A stretch of 37,037 nt of DNA from Devosia equisanguinis (lineage in GTDB: Bacteria > Pseudomonadota > Alphaproteobacteria > Rhizobiales > Hyphomicrobiaceae). Position 1 is the first letter of the stretch. The number at the start of each line of letters is the position of its first letter. Both the position numbers and the translations under genes were made by a program. Of the stretch, positions 8,104 through 17,400 are shown one piece after another. Where the stretch lies: positions 1-37,037 of the forward strand of contig CAMAYR010000015.1 in the NCBI GenBank assembly GCA_945862355.1. Direction: 5' to 3'. Below the pieces are notes generated by a model. It was not told the DNA's origin. It was given only the letters and a program-made list of their open reading frames with translations, and did not search any database.

Positions 8104-8170
8104 GCCGGAAAGCGCTTTGGACCGGAGAATTTAAGGGGAGGGCGGGTCCGCTCTCCTCTTTCTCGTAACA

Positions 8171-8225
8171 GCCTTCCGATCTTGGCTTTCCGACAATTGG
8201 CCTTCCGACAAGCTTTCCGACAAGC
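8171..8225. repeat. Four tandem degenerate 13-15 bp repeats with core TTCCGACAAG
   Basis: Between the two Bug genes lie four head-to-tail units starting at 8171, 8185, 8200 and 8213. Each has C(C/T)TTCCGA followed by CAAG or a variant (unit 3 GCCTTCCGACAAG, unit 4 CTTTCCGACAAGC). The same core, as TTCCGGCAAG, is repeated twice at 20862-20893 after the CoA ligase gene. Function unknown. Confidence 0.7.
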
Positions 8226-8311
8226 ATGACAAAAGCCTCTGCCCCGTCGTAACCTTACTTGTCCAAGGAAACGCAGCCGCACGTCGGCGAGAACAACAAA
8301 GGGGAGAAGCG

Positions 8312-9301
8312 ATGCAATTCTCGTATCGAGGCCACAGCGCGGGGCTCGCGCTGGCCGCGCTGGCCGCAGTGACGATTGCAGCCACCGGCCCATCCGCGAC
8401 GGCGCAGGACTTTCCCACCCGCTCGATGAAGGTGCTGATCGGCTTCCCCGCCGGCAGCGGCGCCGACATTCTCGGCCGCCACTTCACGACCAAGCTGCAG
8501 GAGCTCTCCGGCCAGCCCGTCGTCGTCGAGAACCGGCCTGGGGCCAACTCCAACATCGCCATCGGCCTCGTCAAGAACGCCAAGCCCGACGGCTACACCA
8601 TGTTGTTCGTGGCCAACGCGAACATGGCGCTGAACAAGTGGTTGTTCAGATCACTGCCCTTCGACACCGTGAAGGATTTCACGCCGGTTGCCTCCTGGGC
8701 GCAGCTCGGCTTCGTGTTCGTCGTCGCGCCCAACTCCAAGATCAACTCGATCTCCGACCTGACGGCATTCCTGAAGTCGAACGCCCAGGCGAAGTACGGC
8801 ACGACCAACCAGACTGCGATCGTGTCGACGGCCTACTACATGCAGCTCGCCGGCGTTAAGGCGACCAACGTGCCCTACCGCACCGCGCCCGATGCGATGC
8901 CCGACGTCACCAACGGCACGCTGGACTTCATGATCATGGACGGCACCTTCGCGCAGGGCCAGATCCGGCAGAACAAGCTCAAGCCGTTGGCGGTCACATC
9001 GACATGGCGCATCGCTGGTATGCCCAATGTGCCGACGATGAACGAGGCTGGGTTCAAGGGCTTCGACTTCGCGCCGTGGTGGGCGACCTATGTTCCCAAA
9101 GGAACGCCAGCGCCCGTGGTCGCCAAGCTCGAGGCCTGGTTCCAGAAGATCGCGGCCTTGCCCGAGACCAAGGTCTATCTCGAGAAGATCGCCTCGGTGC
9201 CTCTGCTCGATGGCTCCGCTGCAACTGCCAAGCGCCTCCAGACCGACATCGACAAGTACGGCCCGGTCATCAAGGCCGCCGGCATCAAGCCGCTCGATTG
9301 A
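8312..9301 (+). CDS. Bug/TctC-family tripartite tricarboxylate transporter binding protein, copy 2
   Basis: The product is 329 residues with a signal peptide (hydrophobic core LALAALAAVTIAATG, likely cleavage after TA before QDFP). It shares long identical blocks with the copy at 7123, including IGFPAGSGADILGR, VENRPGANSNIAIG, KYGTTNQTAIVST, MIMDGTFA, LAVTSTWRIAG and FAPWWATYVPKGTPAPVV. Differences cluster in surface stretches such as GADSKHNTLAD versus APNSKINSISD, and in the C-terminal helix region. This is most simply a tandem duplication that has diverged. GGGGAGAAG lies 2-7 bases before the ATG. The gene has its own 208-base upstream gap with tandem repeats, so it may be transcribed separately. 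It converges on the MarR gene. Ligand unknown; no permease genes adjoin. Confidence 0.92.
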   Translation: MQFSYRGHSAGLALAALAAVTIAATGPSATAQDFPTRSMKVLIGFPAGSGADILGRHFTTKLQELSGQPVVVENRPGANSNIAIGLVKNAKPDGYTMLFVANANMALNKWLFRSLPFDTVKDFTPVASWAQLGFVFVVAPNSKINSISDLTAFLKSNAQAKYGTTNQTAIVSTAYYMQLAGVKATNVPYRTAPDAMPDVTNGTLDFMIMDGTFAQGQIRQNKLKPLAVTSTWRIAGMPNVPTMNEAGFKGFDFAPWWATYVPKGTPAPVVAKLEAWFQKIAALPETKVYLEKIASVPLLDGSAATAKRLQTDIDKYGPVIKAAGIKPLD

Positions 9302-9314
9302 GCATACCCGACGG

Positions 9315-9344
9315 TGCGCCGGGCCCCTGGTGGCCTCTGGCGCA
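9315..9344. terminator. Candidate bidirectional terminator hairpin
   Basis: TGCGCC at 9315-9320 pairs with GGCGCA at 9339-9344, with inner GGCC complementarity, in the 52-base gap between the convergent Bug gene (stop 9301) and the MarR gene (stop 9354). It is followed by TTGTCTT rather than a clean T run, so termination strength is uncertain. Confidence 0.4.
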
Positions 9345-9353
9345 TTGTCTTCC

Positions 9354-9926
9354 TCAAGCCAACCGCCGCACGGCCTCCGCGGACGTGTCGACGATCCGCT
9401 TCAAGAAGCGATGTACGTGCTCCATCTCCGTCTGGCTCATGCCGGCGAACAGAACGTCGTTGGCCGCACGCACGAGCGGCGTCAGCTTCCGCAGCATCTG
9501 CCGCCCCTCCGCAGTCAGGCGGATGTCGACGGCGCGGTTGTCACTTGCATCGACGCGCTTTTCGACCAGGCCCGCCTCGACGAGCTTGGCCGTCTCGGCC
9601 GTGACGTGCGGGCCCGCGACGTGCAGATGCTCCGCAATCGCACGCACGCCGACGCTTCCCACGCCTGACGACGATAGCCGCCTGATCGCTAGCAGCATCG
9701 CGATCTCCGAACCTGTGAGGCCTGTCGCTTTGCCGAGCCCGCGACGGACGGCGAGCATTCCCGAGGCCGCCGCGAACAGATCGGCAACGAAGTCCCGGAA
9801 AGCCACGTCGTTGCCGGCGACGAGCAGGGCCTCCACGCCAACGGTGAGGTCCGGCGCCTCGGCATCGGCCGGCCGCCTCGCTTCTTCACCGGCTTTGCGT
9901 GCCTTGGTCGTCCCTCGCGTCGCCAT
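9354..9926 (-). CDS. MarR-family transcriptional regulator
   Basis: The product is 190 residues. After a charged, low-complexity first 30 residues, the winged helix shows GLTGSEIAMLLAIRRL, the recognition region VRAIAEHLHVAGPHVTAETAKLVEAGLVEKR, and the wing DASDNRAVDIRLTAEG, followed by the C-terminal dimer helices. MarR proteins are usually repressors relieved by small aromatic ligands. It lies divergent to the HpaB-type monooxygenase gene with a 125-base shared control region containing a 13-base palindrome, so the monooxygenase is the likely target. I chose the ATG at 9926; an in-frame TTG two codons earlier is too close to the AAGGG ribosome site. Confidence 0.9.
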   Translation of the reverse strand: MATRGTTKARKAGEEARRPADAEAPDLTVGVEALLVAGNDVAFRDFVADLFAAASGMLAVRRGLGKATGLTGSEIAMLLAIRRLSSSGVGSVGVRAIAEHLHVAGPHVTAETAKLVEAGLVEKRVDASDNRAVDIRLTAEGRQMLRKLTPLVRAANDVLFAGMSQTEMEHVHRFLKRIVDTSAEAVRRLA

Positions 9927-9968
9927 TTCCAAGCCCTTCCTGTGGCCCGTACAGGACCTGTTGAATAG

Positions 9969-9981
9969 ATAAGAAACTTAT
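9969..9981. promoter_or_regulatory. Candidate MarR operator (ATAAG-AAA-CTTAT)
   Basis: A perfect 5-3-5 inverted repeat, ATAAGAAACTTAT, sits in the AT-rich stretch between the divergent MarR gene (start 9926) and the monooxygenase ATG at 10052. MarR dimers bind short AT-rich palindromes in such divergent gaps, so autoregulation and control of the monooxygenase are likely but unproven. Confidence 0.45.
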
Positions 9982-10051
9982 GCATTATGTCGTTTCCGAA
10001 GGCACGGCACAACCTGTCGCGCCTTGATGAGGATCAAAACGGAGAGAGAAA

Positions 10052-11527
10052 ATGCTTCGTTCCGGCGCCGATTATCTCGAGAGCCTGCGCGACGGCCGAC
10101 AAGTGCTTATCGGCAAATAGCGGGTGAAAGACGTGACCACCCATCCCGCGTTCCGCAACACCGCGCGCTCATTCGCCCGCATCTACGACCTCAAGCGCTC
10201 GCCCGAGCACATCGACGCCATGTCCTATGAGGAGAACGGCAAGCGCTACTCCACGTGGTATCTGCTGCCGCGCACCAAGGACGATCTTCGCAAGCGCTCG
10301 GAGGCACACCGGCGCGTCGCCGAATGGTCATATGGCCTTCTCGGCCGCAGCCAGGATCACGTCTCCACGTTCGTGTCCGGCATGCGAATGATGCCCGAGA
10401 TGTTCGAGGAGGGCCGTAAGGGCTTCGGCGACAACCTCGTCAGCTATTACGAGCACATGCGCGACAACGACATCTTCGCCTGCTACCTCGTGATCACGCC
10501 GCAGAGCGCCCGCGACCCGGAGATCTACAAGCGCCAGACCTCGCGCAACGCCGCGTTGCAGGTCGTCGCCGAGGACGACAAGGGCATCTACCTCTCCGGC
10601 ATCAAGATGCTCGGCACCTCCGCTGTATTTTCCGACGAAGCCTGGATCGGCAACATCCTGCCGCTCGCACCGGAGCAGAAGGCGCTGTCGATCACATGCT
10701 CGGTGAAGATGAACGCACCGGGCCTCCAGATCTGGGTTCGCAAGTCCTACGAGCAGCATTCCATCAGCAAGATCGACAACTACTTCTCCTCGCAGTTCGA
10801 CGAGACCGACGCGGTGCTGGTGATGGATCGCACCTTCGTGCCGTGGGAGCGTGTGTTCGTGATGGACAACGCCCAGCTTTCCCGCGACATCTATTTCAAG
10901 ACGCCCGCGCACATCATGGGCAACCACCAGTCGATGACGCGGTTTGCCGAGAAGCTGAAGCTCGTCAACGGCGTCGCGCACAAGGCCGCCGAGCTTTCCG
11001 GCGTCGGCCACATGCTGCCCGTGCAGCAGACGCTCGGCCGCCTGATGGCTGGCGAGGCCGGCCTGCTCGGCATGATCGCCGGCCAGGTCGAGCAGCCTGA
11101 AACGCTCCCCAACGGCTACATGCATGTGAACCGCCGTTTCCTCTACGCGGCGCTGCACTGGACCTCGAACCACTACGCCGAGATCGCCGAGAAAGTGCGC
11201 GAGATGCTGAGCGCGGGCCCCTTCCAGATTCCCGCCGACGCGTCCGTGTTCGAGGATGCCGAGCTCGCTGCCATCTACGAAGCCAACTGGTCGGCGATCG
11301 GGGCGGGCGCCTCGGACCGCTTCAAGTTCATCAAGATGTCGTGGGATCTGCTTGGCTCCGACTATGCCGGGCGGCACACCCAATACGAGCGATTCTACGG
11401 CGGCCCGCCGTTCCTCAACGACATGTACAATTACACCTGGGCGCCGTGGGCCGAGCGCCGCGCCGTGATCGACCAGATTCTCGCCGACATGGAGTTGCCG
11501 AAGCCGCTGGCAACCGCTGCCGAGTAG
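10052..11527 (+). pseudogene. HpaB-type FAD-dependent 4-hydroxyphenylacetate 3-hydroxylase family gene interrupted by an amber codon
   Basis: The ATG at 10052 follows GGAGAGAG by about 4 bases and begins the family's typical N-terminus, MLRSGADYLESLRDGRQVLI, but codon 23 is TAG (10118-10120) between IGK and RVKDVTTHPAFRN. The frame then continues intact for 467 codons with HpaB-family landmarks (RSFARIYDLK, YEHMRDNDIFACY, ITPQSARDP, GIKMLGTSA, VQQTLGRLMAGEAGLLG, GGPPFLNDMYNY). Read through, the length is about 491 residues, normal for the oxygenase. The family hydroxylates phenols using reduced FADH2 supplied by a partner reductase, which is not in the window. A GTG at 10124 could restart translation but has no ribosome site. 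Whether this is a real mutation, an error in the sequence or a readthrough case cannot be told here. Confidence 0.8.
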
Positions 11528-11543
11528 CGCTGACCGCTCACAC

Positions 11544-11614
11544 GACGGCTTTCGCACTGAGACCGAGGCGCTCGATGACCTGATCGAGCGCCTCGATGCT
11601 TTTCAAAAGCCGTC
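11544..11614. terminator. Strong nested bidirectional terminator between hpaB-like gene and uvrD
   Basis: A perfect 13-bp stem (CGAGGCGCTCGAT at 11564-11576 with its complement at 11583-11595, loop GACCTG) is followed by ATGCTTTT. A second 9-bp stem, GACGGCTTT at 11544-11552 with AAAGCCGTC at 11606-11614, encloses it. The two genes converge on this spot, which suits a terminator acting in both directions. Confidence 0.75.
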
Positions 11615-11618
11615 TCGA

Positions 11619-14186
11619 TCAACCCCGATCGACGAAGCTGTCGACCACCTTCTTCTGGCCGGCCTTCTCGAAATCGACGGTCAGCTTGTTGCCGTCGACC
11701 TCGGCCACGTGACCGTAGCCGAACTTATCGTGGAACACGCGGTCTCCGACCTTGAACTCCGACACCTGCCGCGTCGAGGATGCGACCACCTGCCCCTCGA
11801 TCAGCATCGGGCTTCGGGCCGGCTTGCGGGACTGCTGCTTGTCCGGCCACTTCTGATGGCCCACGCCGCCGCCTGCATTGCCGCCGTAGGTGGCGGCGCC
11901 GGGCTTCTCGAAGCTGCCTTTGGCCTGGCTCTGCGCGCGCTGCCAGCCTGGCGTCTGATAGCTCGACTGGAACTGCTTGTTGTCGAACCGGCTCGGTCCG
12001 AAGCCGCCGCTGCCTCCACCACCACCGAGCCCGCGATAAGCGCCGGAGAACGGCCCCTTCGCCTCCACCACGTCGACGTTCTCCTCGGGCAGCTCATCGA
12101 CGAACCGCGACGGTGTCGCCGACTGGAACAGACCTCGCGTGCGGCGGTTCTCGGTGAACGAGATCCGCGCCCGCTTGCGCGCCCGTGTGATGCCGACATA
12201 GGCGAGCCGCCGCTCCTCCTCGAGCCCCTTGACGCCGCTCTCGTCGAGGCTGCGCTGGTGGGGAAACAGCCCCTCCTCCCAGCCCGGCAGGAACACCGTG
12301 TCGAACTCGAGCCCCTTGGCGGCGTGCAGCGTCATCAGCGAGACGCGGTCGCCGTCGTTCTTGTTGTCGGCGTCCATCACCAGCGACACGTGCTCCAGGA
12401 AGCCCTCGAGCGTGTCGAAGTCGTGCATGAACCGGACGAGCTCCTTCAAGTTCTCCAGCCGCGAGTGTGCTTGCGGGCTTTTGTCCGCCTGCAGCATCGC
12501 CGTGTAGCCGCTTTCATCCAGGATCAGCTCGGCGAACTCGGTGTGCCGCATCGCCCCGATCCGCGCACGCCACCGCTCGATGGCCGTGAGGAGGTCGCCG
12601 ATCGACTTGCGTGTCTTGGGCGCCAGCTCGCCAGCCTGCACCATCTCCGCCGCCGCCATCGCCAGCGGAATCCCCTGCCCGCGCGACGCCGCGATGATCC
12701 GGTTCACCGTCGTGTCGCCGATGCCGCGTTTGGGGACGTTGATGATGCGCTCGAACTTGAGATCGTGGGTCGGATTGTGAACGACCTCGAGATAGGCGAT
12801 CGCGTCCTTGATCTCCGCCCGCTCGTAGAACCGCGGACCGCCGATCACCCGATACGGCATCCCGATGGTGATAAAGCGATCCTCGAACGCACGCATCTGG
12901 AAGGAGGCGCGCACCAGCACCGCGATCTGGTTGAGCTGGTGGTCCTTCTTGATCAGTGCCTCGATGTCCTCGCCGACGACCCGGGCCTCCTCGGTGTCGT
13001 CCCACACGCCGGTGACGACGACCTTGTCGCCCTTGTCGCCGTCCGTGAACAGCGTCTTGCCGAGCCGTCCCTTGTTTTGCGCGATGACGTGCGAGGCCGC
13101 CGCCAGGATGTTGCCCGTGGAGCGATAGTTGCGCTCGAGACGAATCACGCCAGCGCCTGGAAAATCCTTATCGAAGCGCAGGATGTTCTCCACCTCAGCG
13201 CCGCGCCAGCCGTAGATCGACTGGTCGTCGTCACCGACACAGCAGATGTTCGGCCGCTCGCCACTGCCAGCAGTAGCGCCCGCGCCCTGCTCGGAGCCCA
13301 GCGCCAGCAGTTTGAGCCACTGGTACTGCACCGTGTTCGTGTCCTGGTACTCGTCGACGAGAAGGTAACGGAACCGGCGGCGATACTCCGCCAGCACATC
13401 CGGCCGCTCGCGGAACAGCCGCACGCATTCGAGAAGCAGATCGCCGAAGTCGCACGCATTCAGCTCTTTGAGCCGCTTCTGGTAGTCGGCATAGAGCTGC
13501 GCGCCCTTGCCGTTGGCGAAGGCGAACGCTTCCCCCTTCGGCACCATGTCTGGCGTCTGGCCGCGGTTCTTCCAACCGTCGATGAGGCTCGCCATCTGCC
13601 TCGCCGGCCAGCGATCCTTGTCGATGCCGGCCGCTTCGATGACCTGCTTGATCAGGCGTAGCTGGTCGTCGGTGTCGAGAATGGTGAAGCCCGACTTGAG
13701 CCCCGCGATCTCCGCATGGCTGCGCAGGATCTTCACGCCGATGGAGTGGAACGTGCCGAGCCACGGCATGCCCTCCACCTCGCCGCCGATCAAACGGCCG
13801 ATGCGCTCCTTCATCTCGCGCGCGGCCTTGTTCGTGAAGGTGACCGCGAGTATCTGCCCACCGCGCGCGCGCCCGGTCGCTAGGATGTGCGCGATGCGCG
13901 TCGTGAGCACGCGCGTCTTGCCCGTGCCCGCGCCAGCCAGCACGAGCAGCGGCCCGTCGAGCGTCTCGACCGCCTGGCGCTGCTCGGGATTGAGCCCGTC
14001 GAGGTAGGGTGCTGCTGCGACATGCGCAACGCCGCGCGCCCGCATCGAGATCGAGCCGCGCGGCGGCGGCGGCGGCGCGGGCGCACGGGTTGCGGGCAGG
14101 GCAGCAGGTGCCGCCCACGGGTCCTCGCCGACGTGCTCGTCGGGCGCAGGAAGCGGATTTGGTCGATTCTGAGCCATGACGAACAT
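11619..14186 (-). CDS. uvrD: ATP-dependent DNA helicase UvrD/PcrA (superfamily 1A)
   Basis: The product is 855 residues, a usual length for alphaproteobacterial UvrD. The order of motifs is complete: Q-motif LNPEQRQAV near residue 65, Walker A AGAGTGKT near 85, motif Ia TFTNKAAREM, GTFHSIG, motif II VDEYQDTN, motif III DDDQSIYGWRGA, motif IV RLERNYRST, motif V LMTLHAAKGLEFDTVF and motif VI AYVGITRARKRA. A glycine-rich linker leads to a PcrA-like C-terminal domain (FKVGDRVFHDKFGYGHV) known to contact RNA polymerase in PcrA/UvrD. It unwinds DNA 3'-5' in nucleotide excision and mismatch repair. An N-terminal proline-rich stretch (PAPPPPPR) is an alphaproteobacterial add-on. The ATG at 14177 is an equally plausible start, as neither has a clear ribosome site. 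It is divergent to the AsmA gene. Confidence 0.97.
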   Translation of the reverse strand: MFVMAQNRPNPLPAPDEHVGEDPWAAPAALPATRAPAPPPPPRGSISMRARGVAHVAAAPYLDGLNPEQRQAVETLDGPLLVLAGAGTGKTRVLTTRIAHILATGRARGGQILAVTFTNKAAREMKERIGRLIGGEVEGMPWLGTFHSIGVKILRSHAEIAGLKSGFTILDTDDQLRLIKQVIEAAGIDKDRWPARQMASLIDGWKNRGQTPDMVPKGEAFAFANGKGAQLYADYQKRLKELNACDFGDLLLECVRLFRERPDVLAEYRRRFRYLLVDEYQDTNTVQYQWLKLLALGSEQGAGATAGSGERPNICCVGDDDQSIYGWRGAEVENILRFDKDFPGAGVIRLERNYRSTGNILAAASHVIAQNKGRLGKTLFTDGDKGDKVVVTGVWDDTEEARVVGEDIEALIKKDHQLNQIAVLVRASFQMRAFEDRFITIGMPYRVIGGPRFYERAEIKDAIAYLEVVHNPTHDLKFERIINVPKRGIGDTTVNRIIAASRGQGIPLAMAAAEMVQAGELAPKTRKSIGDLLTAIERWRARIGAMRHTEFAELILDESGYTAMLQADKSPQAHSRLENLKELVRFMHDFDTLEGFLEHVSLVMDADNKNDGDRVSLMTLHAAKGLEFDTVFLPGWEEGLFPHQRSLDESGVKGLEEERRLAYVGITRARKRARISFTENRRTRGLFQSATPSRFVDELPEENVDVVEAKGPFSGAYRGLGGGGGSGGFGPSRFDNKQFQSSYQTPGWQRAQSQAKGSFEKPGAATYGGNAGGGVGHQKWPDKQQSRKPARSPMLIEGQVVASSTRQVSEFKVGDRVFHDKFGYGHVAEVDGNKLTVDFEKAGQKKVVDSFVDRG

Positions 14187-14347
14187 CTAGCACGACCACC
14201 GTGGCAAAGGCGCGGCAGCCTCGCTCGTCAACAGGTTTGCGCGCCTGCACAGCACCGACCGGACCACCGCGCACAGCCCCGGTTACTGGGCTTTGGAAAT
14301 ATGCCGCAGCGAATGCCTTTTTCGCCAACTCTGTGCCATAAGGGAGC

Positions 14348-14460
14348 ATGATGGTAAACGACCACGGGGACAGGGAGACCGCCGCGTGATCTTTCGCATG
14401 TGCGAGCACACCCCGCTCTCGGCGGGTTACCGGCTCGCTACTCGGAGTGGCGGGACATGA
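14348..14460 (+). other. Leader region with two tiny ORFs before the AsmA gene
   Basis: AGGGAG at 14341-14346 precedes ATGATG at 14348, opening a 13-codon frame ending TGA at 14387-14389. A second ATG at 14398 opens a 20-codon frame whose TGA (14458-14460) overlaps the AsmA ATG (14457) as ATGA. The overlap could couple translation. Neither peptide resembles anything I know, and only the first has a ribosome site. Confidence 0.3.
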
Positions 14461-17400
14461 ACAGCTTCCTGCTGTGGGTCGGCGGATTGATGGTCGCCGT
14501 GCTCGGCCTGCTGTTCGCCGTGCCCCATGTGATCGACTGGAATGCCTACCGCGGCGTGTTCGAAGAGGAGGCCTCGCGAATCCTCGGCCGCGATGTTCGC
14601 GTCGGCGGCAAGGTCAATCTGCGCCTGCTGCCGTCTCCTTACGTACGCTTCGAGAAGGTCCGCATCTCCGATTCTGGCGCCTCCCTCGGGGAGCCCTTCT
14701 TCCGCGCCGAAGCCTTCACGCTCTGGCTTGCCCCCACGCCGCTACTGAAGGGCGTCGTCGAAGCCAGCGAGCTCGAGCTCGACCGCCCTGTATTGCGGCT
14801 CGCTGTCGACGCGGAAGGCCGCGGCAATTGGCAGGCCTTCAAGATCGCACCGGGTGCTGTGCCGTTCATTCCGAGCGACGTCGTCTTGCAGCAGGTCCGC
14901 ATCAAGCAAGGCATCGTCTCGCTGCGCACCGAGGGCGTCACCGAGCCACTGACGCTGAGCGCCATCGACGGGGAGGTTTCGGCAGCCTCTCTCGACGGCC
15001 CCTACCGCTTCCGCGGCATGGTCGACTGGCAAGGCGCGCGGCGCGAGCTGAGGATCGGCACTTCGCAACGCGAGGCCGACGGCAAGCTGCGCTACAAAGC
15101 CAGCGTCCGCTCGCCAGACAACGGAAATTCCTATCTGGTGGACGGCGAAATCTCCGAGATCTCCGCCAGGGCGAAACACACTGGTTCCCTTTCCGCCAAG
15201 TTGCCGCTTTCGGGCTTTTTGCAAGGCCTGCTCCCATCCGATGCCCGCTCGACGACTGAACGCAATGGCGAGATCATCGACTTGCGGGCGACCATCGCCG
15301 GCGACATCGACGGCGCCCGCCTCACCGACATGGCATTCGCTTTCGAGCATCGTGGCAAACCACAGATGGTCGGCGGCGAGATGGCCGCCAACTGGCGCAA
15401 TGGCCTGAGACTGGACACCCGGCTCGCCTCGCGCTGGCTCGATCTCGATACGCTGCTCGGTCAGGCCGGTAGCAATGCGGCCCCTGTCGCCACCGTGCGC
15501 CGCATCATCGAGCAAGCCAGCTCGATGCTGCCGAGCGACGGCACCTCGCTGGTCACGATCGACATCGATCAGGTCACCTTGGGCGGCGAAGCCTTGAGTG
15601 GCGTCCGGTTGGCCCTTGCGCGCGCTGGTGGACTGACCAGCATCGGAGAGCTGCGCGCTGCGCTGCCTGGCAACGCACGGGGATCACTGCGCGGCCAGCT
15701 CGCATCCACGACGCCAACGAACGGAACGGAAGCCGCCACCCAGCCAGCTGCAGCGACCGATATTTTCACTGGCGATGTCGTGCTCCGCGGCGCCAGCTAC
15801 CAGCGTTTCGCGGCCTGGGCTGGAATGACCGCGCTTGCCGCCAATCGGGATGGCGCCGCCCGGCTGGACGATGCGTTCTCCATCGCATCGCGCGTGCGCC
15901 TGCTGCCGGCCGGGCTGATCCTGAGCCAGGCCCAACTCGAGCTTGGCGGGCGCCAGATTTCTGGAAGCGTCGACTGGCGATGGGGCGACAACCGCTCGCT
16001 CGACATCGCAGCGGTAGGCCACGCGATCGACATCGGCGCCTTCGCCCCTGGCGCGCTCGACCTCACGACCGGTGGCAATGGCCAACCCGAAGCAGCGGAA
16101 GAAAAATCTGCACGCGCCAGCGCCAGCGGCATGGTCTCGAACGGCTCCGGTTTCACTGGTCTCGATCGCCTTACAGCTCGCGCCGCCATCATCGAGCGCG
16201 CTGTCGGGCGGCTCGGTCTAACCCTCAAGGCTGGAGAGCTGGCGGACGGCGCGACGCGAATGCGCGATGTCGATGCCGAGATCGCAATCAGGGACGGCGG
16301 CATCGTCGTCACGGCACTCGGCCTGACTGGTGCGTCCGGCGTTCGCATGGAGCTGCAAGGTGCCCTGGCTGCCTTGCAGACCAAGCCGGCAGGCACTCTG
16401 CGCGGCTGGGCAAAGGCCGCCGATCCCGCCGCGACAGCCACGATGCTGCAGGCGTTGCCGGCCGCTGCAAAGCGCATAGCCGGCCGCTGGCTGTCCGAGG
16501 CCACCACAGCCGATTTCGGTTTTTCCCTGACCCTCGGCGGCGCGTCCCCTGACCACTTGCAGCTTCGCGCCGACGGACTGCTCGACCAAGCCAGGACCGT
16601 CCTGGAGCTTGGGCTCGACGGCGGTCTCGGCCGCTGGCAGGACGGGCCGATCCGTCTCGCGCTCGACATCGACGGCAGCGCGGCCGGCAGCCTGATCAGG
16701 CACATGGCCGGCCATGGCCGTGGCAACTCCAGCACCGCTGGCCCGTCAGCACAGACCGCATCGGTTACCTCAACCGGCCGCCCGCACAGCGCCTCCCTGC
16801 AAATCAGAGCCGCCGGCGTCAACGCAGCAAGCCTCATCGCCGATGCCCGGCTCGAGACTGGCGCGGGGACCGATCGGGCGACCGCCGACTACAAGGGTCG
16901 CGTCGCGCTGAGCCCGACCAGCGACATCGAGCTCGGCGGCCAGATCGAGCTCGCGGCGAAGGACGCTGCGGACTTCCTCGTGCTCGCTGGAGCCACCCAC
17001 CGGCCGTTTCTTCCCGGTACTGGTGTTCGCGGAAAGCTCGAGATGGAACGCAAGGCCGGCGTCACGCGATTGACCTCGCGCGGGATCGACGTCGGCAAGA
17101 GCCGCGTCGGCGGCCAGATCGTCCTGTCCACACGCGGCGATCGCACCCGCATCGACGGCAAGATGACCGCCGATCGGTTGTCGATTGCCGGCCTGCTGGG
17201 CCTGCTGCTCGACGGCGAAGCCAAACCAGCCGGCAGCAGCGATGCCTCGGCCGGGCTGACGCGTGCGGGGCCTTCGCCGTGGCCCGACGCGCCATTCTCG
17301 ATGGCCCTTCTGGACGGCACCGAGGGTCTCGTCACGATCTCCGCGCCGTTAGCGAGCCTCTCCCAGGAGCTGGAGTTCATGGACGCCGAGGCCCGGATCG

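Noticed and set aside
11709-13661. 650-codon open frame opposite uvrD
   Set aside because: It is an antisense shadow of the helicase gene in GC-rich DNA, with His/Arg/Leu-rich composition and no domain.
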